This document shows positions 31,139 to 42,772 of a stretch of 64,000 nucleotides of DNA, piece by piece; positions within the stretch are counted from its first letter, which is position 1; every line of letters starts with the position of its first letter. Where the stretch lies: positions 6,914,871 to 6,978,870 of the forward strand of contig JAJEKV010000010.1 of the NCBI GenBank assembly GCA_021234155.1, read 5' to 3'. This stretch comes from Isoetes taiwanensis. Its lineage: Eukaryota > Streptophyta > Lycopodiopsida > Isoetales > Isoetaceae. The notes below the pieces were generated by a model that saw only the letters and a list, made by a program, of their open reading frames with translations, was not told where the DNA came from and ran no database searches. The translations under genes were made by a program, and so were the position numbers.

Positions 31139-31589
31139 TGTTGAACCACAAGTGGTTCAATATGTTTTTGTAGGCCAATATATTTGGGGCATATTGCAAT
31201 GGTTGATTTTAAGGGCTTGGATTAAGTGGTGGAAGTGGATGCTTAAGATGAAGAGGCAAAATTGATGGTTGTGATGAAGAGGTGGAAAACAATGGTGGGG
31301 ATTAACAATGTAAAGCATAAATAATTCGAGGAGATACTCTCTCCTCCTCTTCCCTTCACGTTCTTCATTGGGGCATAGTGGCAATGCTCATATGAGGAGG
31401 GTGGCAGCCTCCTCATCTTTATGTTGAAGGCTCTTGCAAGGGAGTTTGATGTTGTATTTGTATTTAGTTCCTTTTAATGGAAGATAAATCTTGTTGAAAG
31501 ATAAATCTTGTTGCAAGTCTTGATTTTTGGCTATGGTATTCAAATGAAATTATATGGGTGTTGGCCTGGATGGGGAACCAGTTTCAACA
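31139..31589 (+). repeat. Right LTR-like repeat
   Basis: Begins TGTTGAACC and ends TTTCAACA. It is preceded by GGGCCGAGGGGACTGG and a TTTTTGGGG stretch that might serve as a purine tract. Confidence 0.75.
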
Positions 31590-32882
31590 GTGCCACAAGG
31601 GTAACGACATGCACTGTCAACTCCTGGCTACTTGTGGAAAGGGCAGCAGCCCATAACGTGAACCCTATATTTTTTGTATGGAGGTGGAGATAAACACGCC
31701 CGAGAATTTGCATAAGATCATCATCATGTCCACATCACCCATATCTTGCCATGTTACCAAAAATTTGCCACATCACCCCCTATGGAAAACCAAAGTTGTA
31801 CATCCTTTTATTTTTGGCCTAGTCAAAAGTTGACCTTGCTGACTTGGCATGACATATCAACAATGGCATGCCACATCATCATGTGCATGTCAGCTTTTGC
31901 AATTTTCAGTTTTCTCCACTCATTTCATGGAGATTGCAAGAAATACCCTGCGCCAAATCATCATGCCACTTTCGCCATGTCATTCACCATAACCAAATGT
32001 AGTTCTTCAACCAACTTTTGTTCATATATTCAATGTCTATATCTCAAACGGCAATTGTCAATTATGGCTCATTGATGCACCTGTCATGATATCTTCAAAG
32101 CACCTAAGAATGAACAAACTGCATGAGATTATGTTGCCCAATGGGGCAAACATTGTAGTGTAGGTTGAGCCATGATAGTTGTTAATAAATGGAAGTTTGG
32201 TCCTACTACGTTGCCTTTGTCAAAATTCCCTATGTCAAAAAATACATGCTTTGCCCATTTGTTTCAAAAATGACGAGTCATCATCATGTCCACATCACCC
32301 AAATCTTGCCATGTCACTAAAAACTTGCCACATCAGCCCATGAAAAACCAAAGTTGCACATTTTTCTATTTTTTTGTCTAGTCAAAAGTTGGCCTTGCTT
32401 ACTTGGCATGATGTGTCACCACCTTTTATGGAGATTGCAAAAAATATCATTCGCCACATCAGCATGGCACTTTTGGCATGTCATTCACCATATTTTGCCA
32501 TCTCGTTGGTACATCTAAAATTGTTACCCATTATTTCTCATATCGGTTCCATTTTTGTCTTGGAAAAGTAAAAAATACTAGAAATGCCAATTAGCATTTC
32601 CGAAGTCTAGGCACCTAGAAGAAAACGCATTGATATTACCTATAAGAAAATTTGTCAGAAGATTTCGATGTACCGATTTCGACGAGAGATTTTCAATTTC
32701 AACCTCAAAATCCCAACACTCATTGAGAATTAAAAGTACGTCCAAGCCATATTGGTTATGGCCATATGGCTTGAACATTGGAGTAGTTAGATAGGTTGAA
32801 GACTAAAATTGAGAATTAAAATGTGTGGGAAAATGCCCGATCAAATATCAAATGGTGAGAATAATGGTCCACATTTGATGAA
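31590..32882. other. Non-coding, two further copies of a dispersed ~180-bp repeat
   Basis: Copies begin at about 31715 and 32278 (CATCATCATGTCCACATCAC, then CTAGTCAAAAGTTGACCTTG or a close variant). The rest is AT-rich with no gene. Confidence 0.5.
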
Positions 32883-34058
32883 GATATAGTGTGCTAATTT
32901 CGTTTTGGGTTGGGGGAGGGGTTTCAGGCAGTGGTTTGAACTATGATTTTCGTATGGTATTGTATAAAAAACGGTATAATTTGCCATGTGGGAGGAGCTT
33001 GAGTGTTTTATGCTATTTTGGGTGCTTTGCAACTCCCCTTTTTCTAGGAATTAGTCCTCTATGTCATAGGTTCCAATTTAGAAAGCATGTGAAGGGCGTT
33101 GGGCAGCGGATAGGAGCGTACAAGGTGGCTGTGAACATGCCGGATTTGCAGGTTGGAAGCGGACCTGCGTTTCTATGATATCGATTGCGACATGGAGCTC
33201 TCAAATTTGAGCATGGCAAAGAAATGAAAGACGTTAAGCACTCGCAAGAGATGGAATCAATCAGTAGCTTCACAAAGAAGGTCACAGTTAAAATTCCGCT
33301 TGCAGAATTCCTAACCACCGGCAGCTGCTAGCAGGTTGGATCGGATTAGAACATTGAAGATTGGATTTGTATGTCAGGGTCCCAGTATAGAGAGCAGCAC
33401 AGCATAAACCTGTTGCTGGTGCCAAAATGACTGCCAAAAGCTATCAGGGTGCCAGATTCCAAAAGCAGGTGTCTTCCACTCTGTCGGATTCTGTGCCTGC
33501 AGCCGGTAAAACCAAGTTTGGGATTCTGCTGGTCTCCTTAAGCTCGCCGTGATCCCTTATTATAGCTATATCGAACCTTTTCCTATTTAATTTGTGGGTC
33601 TGTTTCAGCCCCTGGGTGAGCCATGAAATTCCGACTGGGCATGAAAGGTCTGGGCATTTGTGGTTGAAATTCCCCTGTAGCTTCTCGTTCTTTTCACAGA
33701 GCCGGAAGACCAGCAGATTTCTTGATGATCCTGCGGCTTGTGATGAGGCCATTGTGTCGTGAGCCAATGCAGGGATTCGGTGGGGTAGTGTGTTCAAGCT
33801 ATGCCAGCTTTGAACAGGCAGGCGGTATGGGAGAAGGCTATACCATTGGTTGTTTTCTATTTTGCTTCTCTTTTTGTTTTTGCTTCAATCATGTGTTCGG
33901 TTTACACCATTGACATTGGCATGCAGTTTTTCTCTCAAAATTCTAAGGGCCATTGATCTGGCACAATACCGAGAATATCCGCCGGATCAATGGTTAGAAA
34001 TAAAACTTGAACGTGACGCCATAAACGTAGCAAATAATGAATATTTATAGAATTGATG
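32883..34058 (+). repeat. Left arm of a 1.17-kb inverted repeat
   Basis: It begins GATATAGTGTGCTAATTTCG and is the reverse complement of the right arm (35487-37697 minus the Helitron) with only scattered differences. Both arms keep long open segments with matching text (for example FRMVLYKKRYNLPCGRSLSV; reverse strand GISWLTQGLKQTH). This may be captured coding sequence; I do not recognise the protein. It contains the unoccupied Helitron site GTAGCAAA|TAATGAAT at 34034/34035. Confidence 0.92.
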
Positions 34059-35486
34059 ATTATAGACAAAGAAATTTTTGAATTCTTCATTGTAAACAAA
34101 GGGATTGATACAAAATTGGTATATTAAGAATACGATAGATCCATGTCAAATATATTCAATTTTCTGATCCATGTCATTTATTTTATTCCATTGCATTATC
34201 CAAGCAAAAAAGACATGAAACTAGAGAAGGATTCAAGGTAATGATGTAATCTGCCTGCACTGTCAATATGGAATATGAACCCAAGGGTTGAATGGCAAGC
34301 TCCAAGCACCATTAAGAGGCCTATTGCTTCAGGGTTTTGAGTTTTCACCAAAAATTAGATACAAGATGAATTAACCAGATACAGATTCAAAAATCGGCCC
34401 AGCTCAGGACAGAAAAACGGATTTGGGATCAATAAGGACCAGTATGAAGCATAGAATGGAGGCCCGATCGACTTATCATGCAAAAACTTCTTAGATCTGT
34501 ATCTATGCATAGAAAATAAACGAAAAAAAGAATCTCTAGATCTTTGTTTTGCAAGAAACAGGCGCGGCAATAGCCACTGCCCTAGCTGTTTGAAGCCCTA
34601 ATTGTAGAAAGAAAAAGTAGCCAGGGGAACAAATTTGCTATGGCTGAAAAATGTACAGCTGAAGAAACTGTTGAGCAAAGGCGGGGGAACAACTCCAGCA
34701 GTACCCATTTGAGGCACATTGTTCAAGTACTTTATCTCCCTGCTTGCTATGCATCATGGAACTAAGAATTGCATGGATCAAATGATTCCGGCCAAAAGTA
34801 AGACCCTCATGTCAAAAATGTCCGCTTTTCAAATGCTCATTGGTAACTCATCGAACAAATGTATTCAAAGGAATGTAGATTATATTGCTCCCGATTTCTC
34901 AAATGGAGCTCCCGCAAGGCCTCCGCTTTGCCCCATCCAGGAATCTGGGCAAAAACAGCTCGGAGATTTGTCAAGTTTTGAGCATTCTACACCTTGCGGA
35001 AAGACAGAGGCGTCCTTGACTTTAAAGATGAGAAAGACTAGAGGAGATAAAAGAACAGAAAAGAATGAACAGGCAACCGGATTTGAAAAAGTTGTAGAAA
35101 GAATGAAGGAAGGCGGATGCGTTACAGAGCTGCAGATCCAGCCATAAAGAAACTTGAAATGCTTGGGAAGTAAAATGCTTGGGCGGAAATGCTCCGGCGA
35201 AAATCTGTAATGGCTCGGGATCCAATCGACCATAGCCATAACTCGAACCATAGCCATAGCCGGAGAAAAATGCGCTAAAGCGGGAGAAAGAAAGCAATGG
35301 TGGCGATAAAAATCTCATCCATCAATCTCAGCCCTTCATTTTTTAGCCAGTAATTTCATAGAGCGAGGATCGCGATCTTCAACGTCTATCTCTATTGTCA
35401 GTAAAGCTGAAACGTTAAAAAATAGAGCCAATAAGATCACAGTACCAAGATCACCATCTGGGCCGTTTATATTGATGTATCATATA
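34059..35486. other. Spacer of the inverted repeat
   Basis: About 1.43 kb. A 142-codon open segment at 34719-35147 reads DFSNGAPARPPLCPIQESGQ and KTEASLTLKMRKTRGDKRTE. It looks moderately protein-like but is unknown to me. No transposase is seen. Confidence 0.4.
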
Positions 35487-35510
35487 CATCAATTCTATAA
35501 ATATTCATTA

Positions 35511-36548
35511 CTAGTAACAGTGCCCAGCGTTGCTGGGCAGAAGTTTGTGACCTCTCTTCTCCTTTTTACTTTTCTTTTTCCCATAGACTTTGCAACCTTT
35601 TCTTATTTTCCCTTACCTTTTTCTCCTTTTCTCACCTTTACTTCTTACCCTTCTCGCGGTGCTCTTTTTCCTTTCCCTTTCCCCCTCGCCTATTCTATTC
35701 CTTTTTCTATTTCCTTTTATCTTTCCCTTTTTCCTTTTCTCCTTCTCTTTCCTTTTTCCTCTTACCTTTCTTTTATTCCTTTTCCCTTTTCCCTTTTCCC
35801 TTTCATCGTTTCTCCTTTTCCCTTTCCCTTTTCCTTTCCCTTTTCCCTTTTCCCTTTCATCGTTTTTCCTTTTCCCTTCCCCTCTTCCTTTTCCCTTTTC
35901 CCTTTTCCCTTTCATCGTTTTTTCTTTTCCCTTCCCCTTTTCCTTTTCCCTTTTCCCTTTTCTCTTTCATCGTTTTCCTTTTCCCTTCCCCTTTTCCGTT
36001 TCCCTTTTCCCTTTTCTCTTTCATCTTTTTCCTTTTCCCTTCCCCTTTTCCTTTTCCCTTTTCCCTTTTCCCTTTTCCCTTTCATCATTTTTCCTTTTCC
36101 CTTCCCCTTTTCCTTTTCCCTTTTCCCTTTTCCCTTTCATCGTTTTTTCCTTTTCCCTTCCCCTTTTCCTTTTCCCTTTTCCCTTTCCGTTTCCCTTTTC
36201 CCTTTCATCTTTTTTTCTTTTCCCTTCCCCTTTTCCTTTTCCCTTTTCCCTTTCATCGTTTTCCCTTTTCCCTTTTCCCTTTCATCGTTTTTCCTTTTCC
36301 CTTCCCCTTTTCCTTTTCCCTTTTCCCTTTCATCGTTTTTCCTTTTCCCTTCCCCTTCCCCTTTTCCCTTTTCCCTTTTCCCTTTCTATTCTATTCTATT
36401 CTTTCATATTGAAGCTATAGTCAAGATGAAATTTTAGTTGAAGACACGCACACATCATCTCCACCATTGGTCAATCAAATCCTCGACCGTCCGATTTAGG
36501 GCGTGGTCCATTACATATTTACTTACACTAAAACTTTATAATATAAGA
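35511..36548 (-). mobile_element. Helitron copy 3, non-autonomous, with known empty site
   Basis: On the minus strand it starts TCTTATATTATAAAGTTTTA after A and ends GCCCAGCAACGCTGGGC, spacer, CTAG, then T. Length is 1038 bp. The equivalent position in the other arm of the inverted repeat reads GCAAATAATGAA without insertion. This proves the borders and the A|T target with no duplication. The 5' subterminal region matches copy 2. Confidence 0.95.
35570..36400. repeat. Homopyrimidine core of Helitron copy 3
   Basis: CCCTTTTCCCTTTTCC runs arranged in units of roughly 65-85 bp separated by TTTCATCGTTTTTCC (about ten occurrences of TTTCATC). It ends with (TATTC)n. It is purine on the element strand, as in copies 1 and 2. 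Confidence 0.95.
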
Positions 36549-37697
36549 TTTGCTATGTTTATGGCGTCACGTTCAAGTTTTATTTCTAACCATTGATCCT
36601 GTGGATATTCTCGGTATTGTGCCAGATCAATGGCCCTTAGAATTTTGAGAGAAAAACTGCATGCCAATGTCAATGGTGTAAACCGAACATATGGTTGAAG
36701 CAAAAACAAAAAGAGAAGCAAAATAGAAAACAACCAATGGTATAGCCTTCTCCCATACCGCCTGCCTGTTCAAAGCTGGCATAGCTTGAACACACTACCC
36801 CACCGAATCCCTGCATTGGCTCATGACACAATGGCCTCACCACAAGCGGCAGGATCATCAAGAAATCTGCTGGTCTTCCGGCTCTGTGAAAAGAACGAGA
36901 AGCTACAGGGGAATTTCAACCACAAATGCCCAGACCTTTCATGCCCAGTCGGAATTTCATGGCTCACCCAGGGGCTGAAACAGACCCACGAATTAAATAG
37001 GAAAAGGTCCGATATGGCTATAATAAGGGATCACGGCTAGCTTAAGGAGACCAGCAGAATCCCAGACTTGGTTTTACCGGCTGCAGGCACAGAATACGAC
37101 AGAGTGGAAGACACCTGCTTTTGGAATCCGGCATCCTGATAGTTTTTGGCAGTCATTCCGGCACCAGCAACAGGTTTATGCTGTGCTGCTCTCTATACCG
37201 GGACCCTGACATACAAATCCAATCTTCAATGTTCTAATCCGATCCAACCTGCTAGCAGCTGCCGGTGGTTAGGAATTCTGCAAGCGGAATTTTAACTGTG
37301 ACCTTTGTGAAGCTACTGATTGATTCCATCTCTTGCGAGTGCTTAACGTCTTTCATTTCTTTGCCATGCTCAAATTTGAGAGCTCCATGCCGCAATCGAT
37401 ATGATAGAAACGCAGGTCCGCTTCCAACCTGCAAATCCGGCATGTTCACAGCCACCTTGTACGCTCCTATCCGCTGCCCAACGCCCTTCACATGCTTTCT
37501 AAATTGGAACCTATGACATAGAGGACTAATTCCTAGAAAAAGGGGAGTTGCAAAGCACCCAAAATAGCATAAAACACTCAAGCTCCTCCCACATGGCAAA
37601 TTATACCGTTTTTTATACAATACCATACGAAAATCATAGTCCAATCCACTGCCTGAAACCCCTCCCCCAACCCAAAACGAAATTAGCACACTATATC

Positions 37698-38690
37698 ATG
37701 AATTCAAAATATTCAGAATATATGTTGTATAAGAAAGAAAAAGATAATATATTTGACTATTGAGTAATACGTGCAAGATTTCAAATATTTCAAAAATAAT
37801 ATACGTGACTATTGAGTAATCAATTTTTTTTTATGAATATTGTATTTAAAATATGTATTGTTTCTGTAACTTGACAAAAAAAGGCCTTGGATGTTTTCTT
37901 TCATTTTCTTGCAAAAACAACATTCGAAAACTACTACTACTTTGTGTTTATTTTCTAATAACTACATATTGTATCGTGTAAAACAACATTTGAAAACAAC
38001 AATAACTTAGAAAACAACAGCTACTTCAAAAAAAAAAAATAACGTGTCTAGTTTCTAAATAGCTACATATGATATTGAGGAAAACAACATTTGCAAAAAA
38101 CAATTATTTATAAATGCTACATGGATTTCCATAGAAGTGCCTACTTTTCTCTAAAGAAACAATGGCAACTTTTAAAAACAAGTAGAGAAAAACAAACTTT
38201 TTTGGGGTGTTGAAAATTGGTTTAAAAACCATTGAACAATATGTGTTTATTTGGAGATATCATTACATGGTTTATGCTAACAATGGGGTTTTTTTTTTCT
38301 TCTCCTATATGTGGTTATTTATTTAGTCTTTTATTTATATGTTGTAATTCTGTTTTCCACGTGTAGTTATATATAAACCCACTGTCCTATTTTTGAGATA
38401 AACAACCCGTGTAACCACATAAAACCACAGTCATTAAAAAAACCACATGCTGAAAATTACCATCTAAAAACAATTCCGAAAATAAAGGACATGTTGGCAA
38501 AAAAAAAAAAAAAAAGCTACCAAAAAACTGTAATGGTAATTTTTTGCCAAAAAAATAACTATGTCTTTCAGCAAATTCAGATAAAATGACACGTGGACTT
38601 TTGGTGCCATTTTGGCATTGTTTTTGGCATAAACAACACTTCCACCAAGCAACTTAAAAACAACCGTGGACTAAAAATTGGGGTCAATAT
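37698..38690. other. AT-rich, no gene recognised
   Basis: Loose repetition of AAACAACATTTGAAAACAAC and AACTACATAT-type phrases. It grades into the tandem repeat that follows. Confidence 0.35.
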
Positions 38691-41600
38691 GATATAGGGT
38701 CTTTAAAATAGCATACAACAAAAAATTCCCATATATGGGGTCTTCAAAGTAGCAAGAAAAAACCAAGTCTCCTATATGTGGTCTTCAAAATAAAACATAA
38801 CCATTATCCAAATCCCCTCCTTGAGGTCTTCAAAGTAGTGAACAACAACCAAGTCCCTTATATGGGGCCTTGAATATTCCTAATACGGATGAGACATTTC
38901 CTGATGTGGGATCTTCGTCAAGAAAAAACAACTCTAAAGCACAAATCCCCAAAATGAGGTTTTCAAGCACAACAATAACATGGCATAAGAAAGAAAATCC
39001 CTTGCACGACATCTTCAAAGTAGCGAGCAGCAACCGAGCCCTTTATATGTCTTCTATAAAGTTTGAGAAGTAGCAACTAAAATAAATCATAAGCAGGATC
39101 TAAACCTCCTATATGGGACCTTCAAAATAGCGAACAACACCAAATTTCCATAATGTGGGGTCTTCAAAGTAGCAAACAAAAACCAAGTCTCCTAGATATG
39201 ATCTTCAAAACAAGATATAAGCATCAATCAAACCCCCTTCATGGATCTTCAAAGTAGTAAAAAACAACAAGGTCCCCTATATGGGGTCTTCAAAATAGCG
39301 AAAAATAACACATTCAAATAATACGAGGTCCTCAAAGTGATAAGCAAAAATCAAGTCTCCAGTATATGGTCTTCAAAATAAGATATAAGCATCATCCAAA
39401 TACCCTTTATGGATCTTCAAAGTAGCAAGCATGACCCCCAAACTAAGCACCATCTAAATTTCCTATATGGGGTCTTCAAAGTGGCGACAAGCAGCAACCA
39501 TGTCCTCTATATGGGGTCTTCAAAATAAAGCATAAGAAGCATACAAATCCCCCATATGGGGTCTCCAATATAAAACATGAGCAGCATTTAAATCCCCTAC
39601 ATGGGGTCTTCACTATATTGGGTCTTCAGATAAAACAAAAACAGGAATCAGATCCTCTGTGGCAGCAACCAGATATCCAATGCAACAAATCCTTTTTTTT
39701 TTCTTTTTTTCTGATGTCTATTTTTTCTCCAATTTTCATGCATTAAAAAGGAAAACCCCTATATGTAGTCTTCAAAGTAGTAAGCGCAACTAACTCCTCT
39801 ATATGATGCCTTCTAGAATTAATGATAAGGAACAACAAATCCCGATGTGGGATTCTCATTAAGAAAAACAACTCTATAGCACAAATCCCCAAGGTGAGGT
39901 CTTCAATCACAACAATACATGGCATAAGAAAACAAAATTCCGTGCAGGATGTCTTCAAAGAAGCGAGCAGCAACCGAGCCCTCTATATGATGTCTTCTAT
40001 AAAGTGTGAGAAGTAGCAACTAAAATAAAGCATAAGGAGGATCTAAACCTCCTATGTGAGGTCTTCAAAATCAACAAATAATTTCCATAATACGGTGTCT
40101 TCAAAGTAACAAGCAAAACCAAGTCCCCTAGATATGGTCTTCAAAATAAGGTATAAGCATCAATCTAAATCCCCTACATGGGGACTTCGAAATAAAACAT
40201 AAGCAGAACTCAAATCTCCAATATTGAATCGGTCAAATTGGCAAATGACAACCAATTCCTCTATATTGGGTCTTTACATGAAACAAAAGCAGCAACGAGA
40301 TCCGCTATATGGGGTTCTCGTAAAGATATCCAATGCATATGTAACAAATCTTTTTTCAAACCAAGTCTCCTAGATATGATCTTCAAAATAAGATATAAGC
40401 ATCAATCAAATCCCCTTCATGGAAATTCAAAGTAGTAAGAAACAACCAGGTCACCTATATGGGGTCTTCAAAATAGCGAACAACAACAAATTTCCATAAT
40501 ACGGGGTCCTCAAAGTGGCAGGCAAAAACCAAGTCTCTAGTATATGGTCTTCAAAAATAAGATATAAGCATCATTCAAATACCCCTTATGGATCTTCAAA
40601 GTAGCAAGCAAAAATTGGATCCTCTGGAGTCTTTAGAAGAAAATATAGGCGTCTTTTAAATCCCCTAAATGGGGTCTTCAAAGTAGCGAGAAACAATCAT
40701 GACCCCCAAACTAAGCATCATCTAAATTTCCTATATGGGGTCTTCAAAGTGGCGATGAGCAGCAACCACGTCCCCTATATGGGGTTCACAATAAAGCATA
40801 AGCAACATCCAAATCCCCCATATGGGGTCTTCAAGATAAAACATGAACAGCATCTAAATCCCCTATATGGGGTCTTCAAAACAAAGCAAAACCCAAATCC
40901 CCTAATATTGAATCGTCAAATTGGCAAACGACAACCAATTCCTCTATATTGAGTCTTCAGATAAAACAAAAGCAGGAACCACATCCTCTGTAGCAGCAAC
41001 CAGATATCCAATGCATATGTAACAAATCTTTTTTTTTCTCTTTTTTTTTTCTGATGTCTATTTTTTCTCCAATTTTCATGCATTAAAAACAAGAAACCCT
41101 ATATGTAGTCTTCGAAGTAGTAAGCGCAACTAACTCCTCTATATAGCGTCTTCTACAAAAAGTGATAAGGAACAACAAATCCCGATGTGGGATCTTCATC
41201 AAGATAAACAACTCTATAGCACAAATTCCCAAGGTGAGGTCTTCACCCACAACAATAACATGGCATAAGAAAACAAATTCCCGTGCAGGACATCTTCAAA
41301 GAAGCGAGCAGCAACCGAGCCCTCTATATGATGTCTTCTATAAAGTGTGAGAAATAGCAATTAAAATAAATCATAATGAGGATCTAAACCTCCTATTTGG
41401 TGTCTTCAAAATGAACAAATAATTTCCGTAATACGGGGTCTTCAAAGTAACAAGCAAAACCAAGTCTCTTAGATATGGTCTTCAAAATAAGATATTAAGC
41501 ATCAATCAAATCCCATTTATGGATCTTAGAAGTAGTAAGTAACAATCAGATCCCCTATTTGGGGTCTTCAAATTAGCGAACAAAAACAAATTCCAATAAT

Positions 41601-42260
41601 ACGGGGTCCTCAAAATAGCAAGCAAAAATCAAGTCTCCTATATATGGTCTTCAAAATAAGATATAATCATCATTCAAATACCCTTTATGGATCTTCAAAA
41701 TAACAAGCAAAAACCGCCTATATGGGGTCTTTAGAATGAAACAAAAGCATCGTTTAAATCCCCTAAATGGGGCCTTCAAAGTAGCGAGCAACAACCATGC
41801 CCCTAAACAAAGCACCATCCAAATTTCCTATTTGAGGTGGGCAGCAACCATGTCCTCTATATGGGGTCTTCAAAATAAAGCACAAGCAACATCCAAATCC
41901 CCCATATGGGGCTTCAAGATAAAACATAGCAGCATCTAAATCCCCTACATGGGGCCTTCGAAATAACACATAAGCAGAACCTAAATCTCCAATTGAATCG
42001 GTCAAATTGGCAAATGACAACCAATTCCTCTATATTGGGTCTTCAAATAAAACATAAGCAGCAACAAGATCCGCTATATGGGGTTCACGTAAAGATATTT
42101 AATGCATATGTAACAAATCTTTTTTCCTCTTTTTCTGATGTCATTTAGGATCTTCAAATTGGCAAACAACAAAAAATTCCTCGAAATGGAGTCTTCAAAC
42201 AAAACAAAAGCAGCAACCAGATCCTCTATATTGGGTTGTTGTACAAAGTCATAGTGCATA
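38690..42260. repeat. Higher-order tandem repeat, CCCTATATGGGGTCTTCAA monomers
   Basis: Dozens of degenerate monomers, about 55-75 bp each, share CCTATATGGGGTCTTCAAA and a linker such as AGTAGCGAGCAACAACC. A larger unit of about 1.34 kb is visible: the marker CTGATGTCTATTTTTTCTCC occurs at about 39711 and 41051, and AACAACAAATCCCGATGTGG at about 39831 and 41172. A related phrase at 38887 suggests an earlier partial unit. ORFs here are shadows. Confidence 0.85.
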
Positions 42261-42596
42261 CGTAATAAGTCCCCTTTTTTTCAACCTTCTTTCCACCTCC
42301 TTTTTTTGTTTTGCTGAAGAACAAGACAAGGTGTTGACCATAAAGGGAGCAACAACACCTTAGTTTTTTTTTTTTTTTTTTCTTTTTTTTTTTGTTTGTG
42401 GGGGGAGGGAGGGGTGCATGGGAAAAATAAGCTAGAAAAAATAAGAAAATGTTTAGGTTTTGATGGGTTGATGGCAAGAGCACAACCCTTACCCACTAAT
42501 ATTTATTATTTTTATTTTCTTGACAAAAAGGCATAGAGTAGTGAGGTGGCAAAATAGAGTGGCGAGAGTAGTAGAATGAGGTGGCATGTGACTCAT
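42261..42596. other. Low-complexity T/A-rich stretch
   Basis: It contains a long T-rich run (about 42363-42394). No gene is seen. Confidence 0.4.
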
Positions 42597-42772
42597 GCTA
42601 CGGCCGGTCGGTCGAGCCGGGAACACCCAAAGGTATCTAAGGACTTCACAGGCCGAAGGAAGCCGGGCCAAGCCGGGAGCTGGCCCAAATGGAGAGGTCG
42701 AAGCGACGCCGTCGGGGCAGCCGGGCCGAACCCCGGACGGGCAGTCCGGGCGAAGGCCGGGCGCACGAATGA
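42597..42772. other. GC-rich block inserted in or next to LRR coding sequence
   Basis: About 175 bp with GCCGGGC, CGGGCAGTCCGGGCG and CCGGTCGGTCGAGCCGG words, far richer in GC than the surroundings. The LRR text ends at its border (LKSLKRLNL) and the frame through the block reads as unrelated Gly/Pro/Arg-rich text. No target duplication was identified. Confidence 0.6.

Larger units (their letters stand above)
29883..31589 (+). mobile_element. Short non-autonomous LTR-type element
   Basis: Direct repeats of about 451 bp (29883-30333 and 31139-31589) are closely similar. They start TGTTGAACCACAAGTGG and end TTTCAACA (right) or GTTCAACG (left). The internal region is only about 805 bp, non-coding, and includes a local repeat (AGTAGCCAGTGCGGGCGTGT). 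I did not find a standard tRNA primer site or a target duplication, so solo recombination or decay of the flanks is possible. Strand is a guess. Confidence 0.65.
35487..37697 (-). repeat. Right arm of the inverted repeat, interrupted by Helitron copy 3
   Basis: Positions 35487-35510 and 36549-37697 together give about 1173 bp that match the left arm in inverted orientation. The arm ends at CTATATC (37691-37697), the complement of the left-arm start. Confidence 0.92.

Noticed and set aside
29883-31589. A complete LTR retrotransposon
   Set aside because: No gag-pol coding region, no clear primer site and no target duplication; only a short non-autonomous element is supported.
35472-36437. 321-codon Phe/Pro/Ser ORF
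   Set aside because: Pyrimidine core of Helitron copy 3, not a protein.
38690-42260. Regularly spaced repeats reminiscent of a CRISPR array
   Set aside because: Eukaryotic context, degenerate monomers, variable spacing and a higher-order tandem structure; no cas-like genes.
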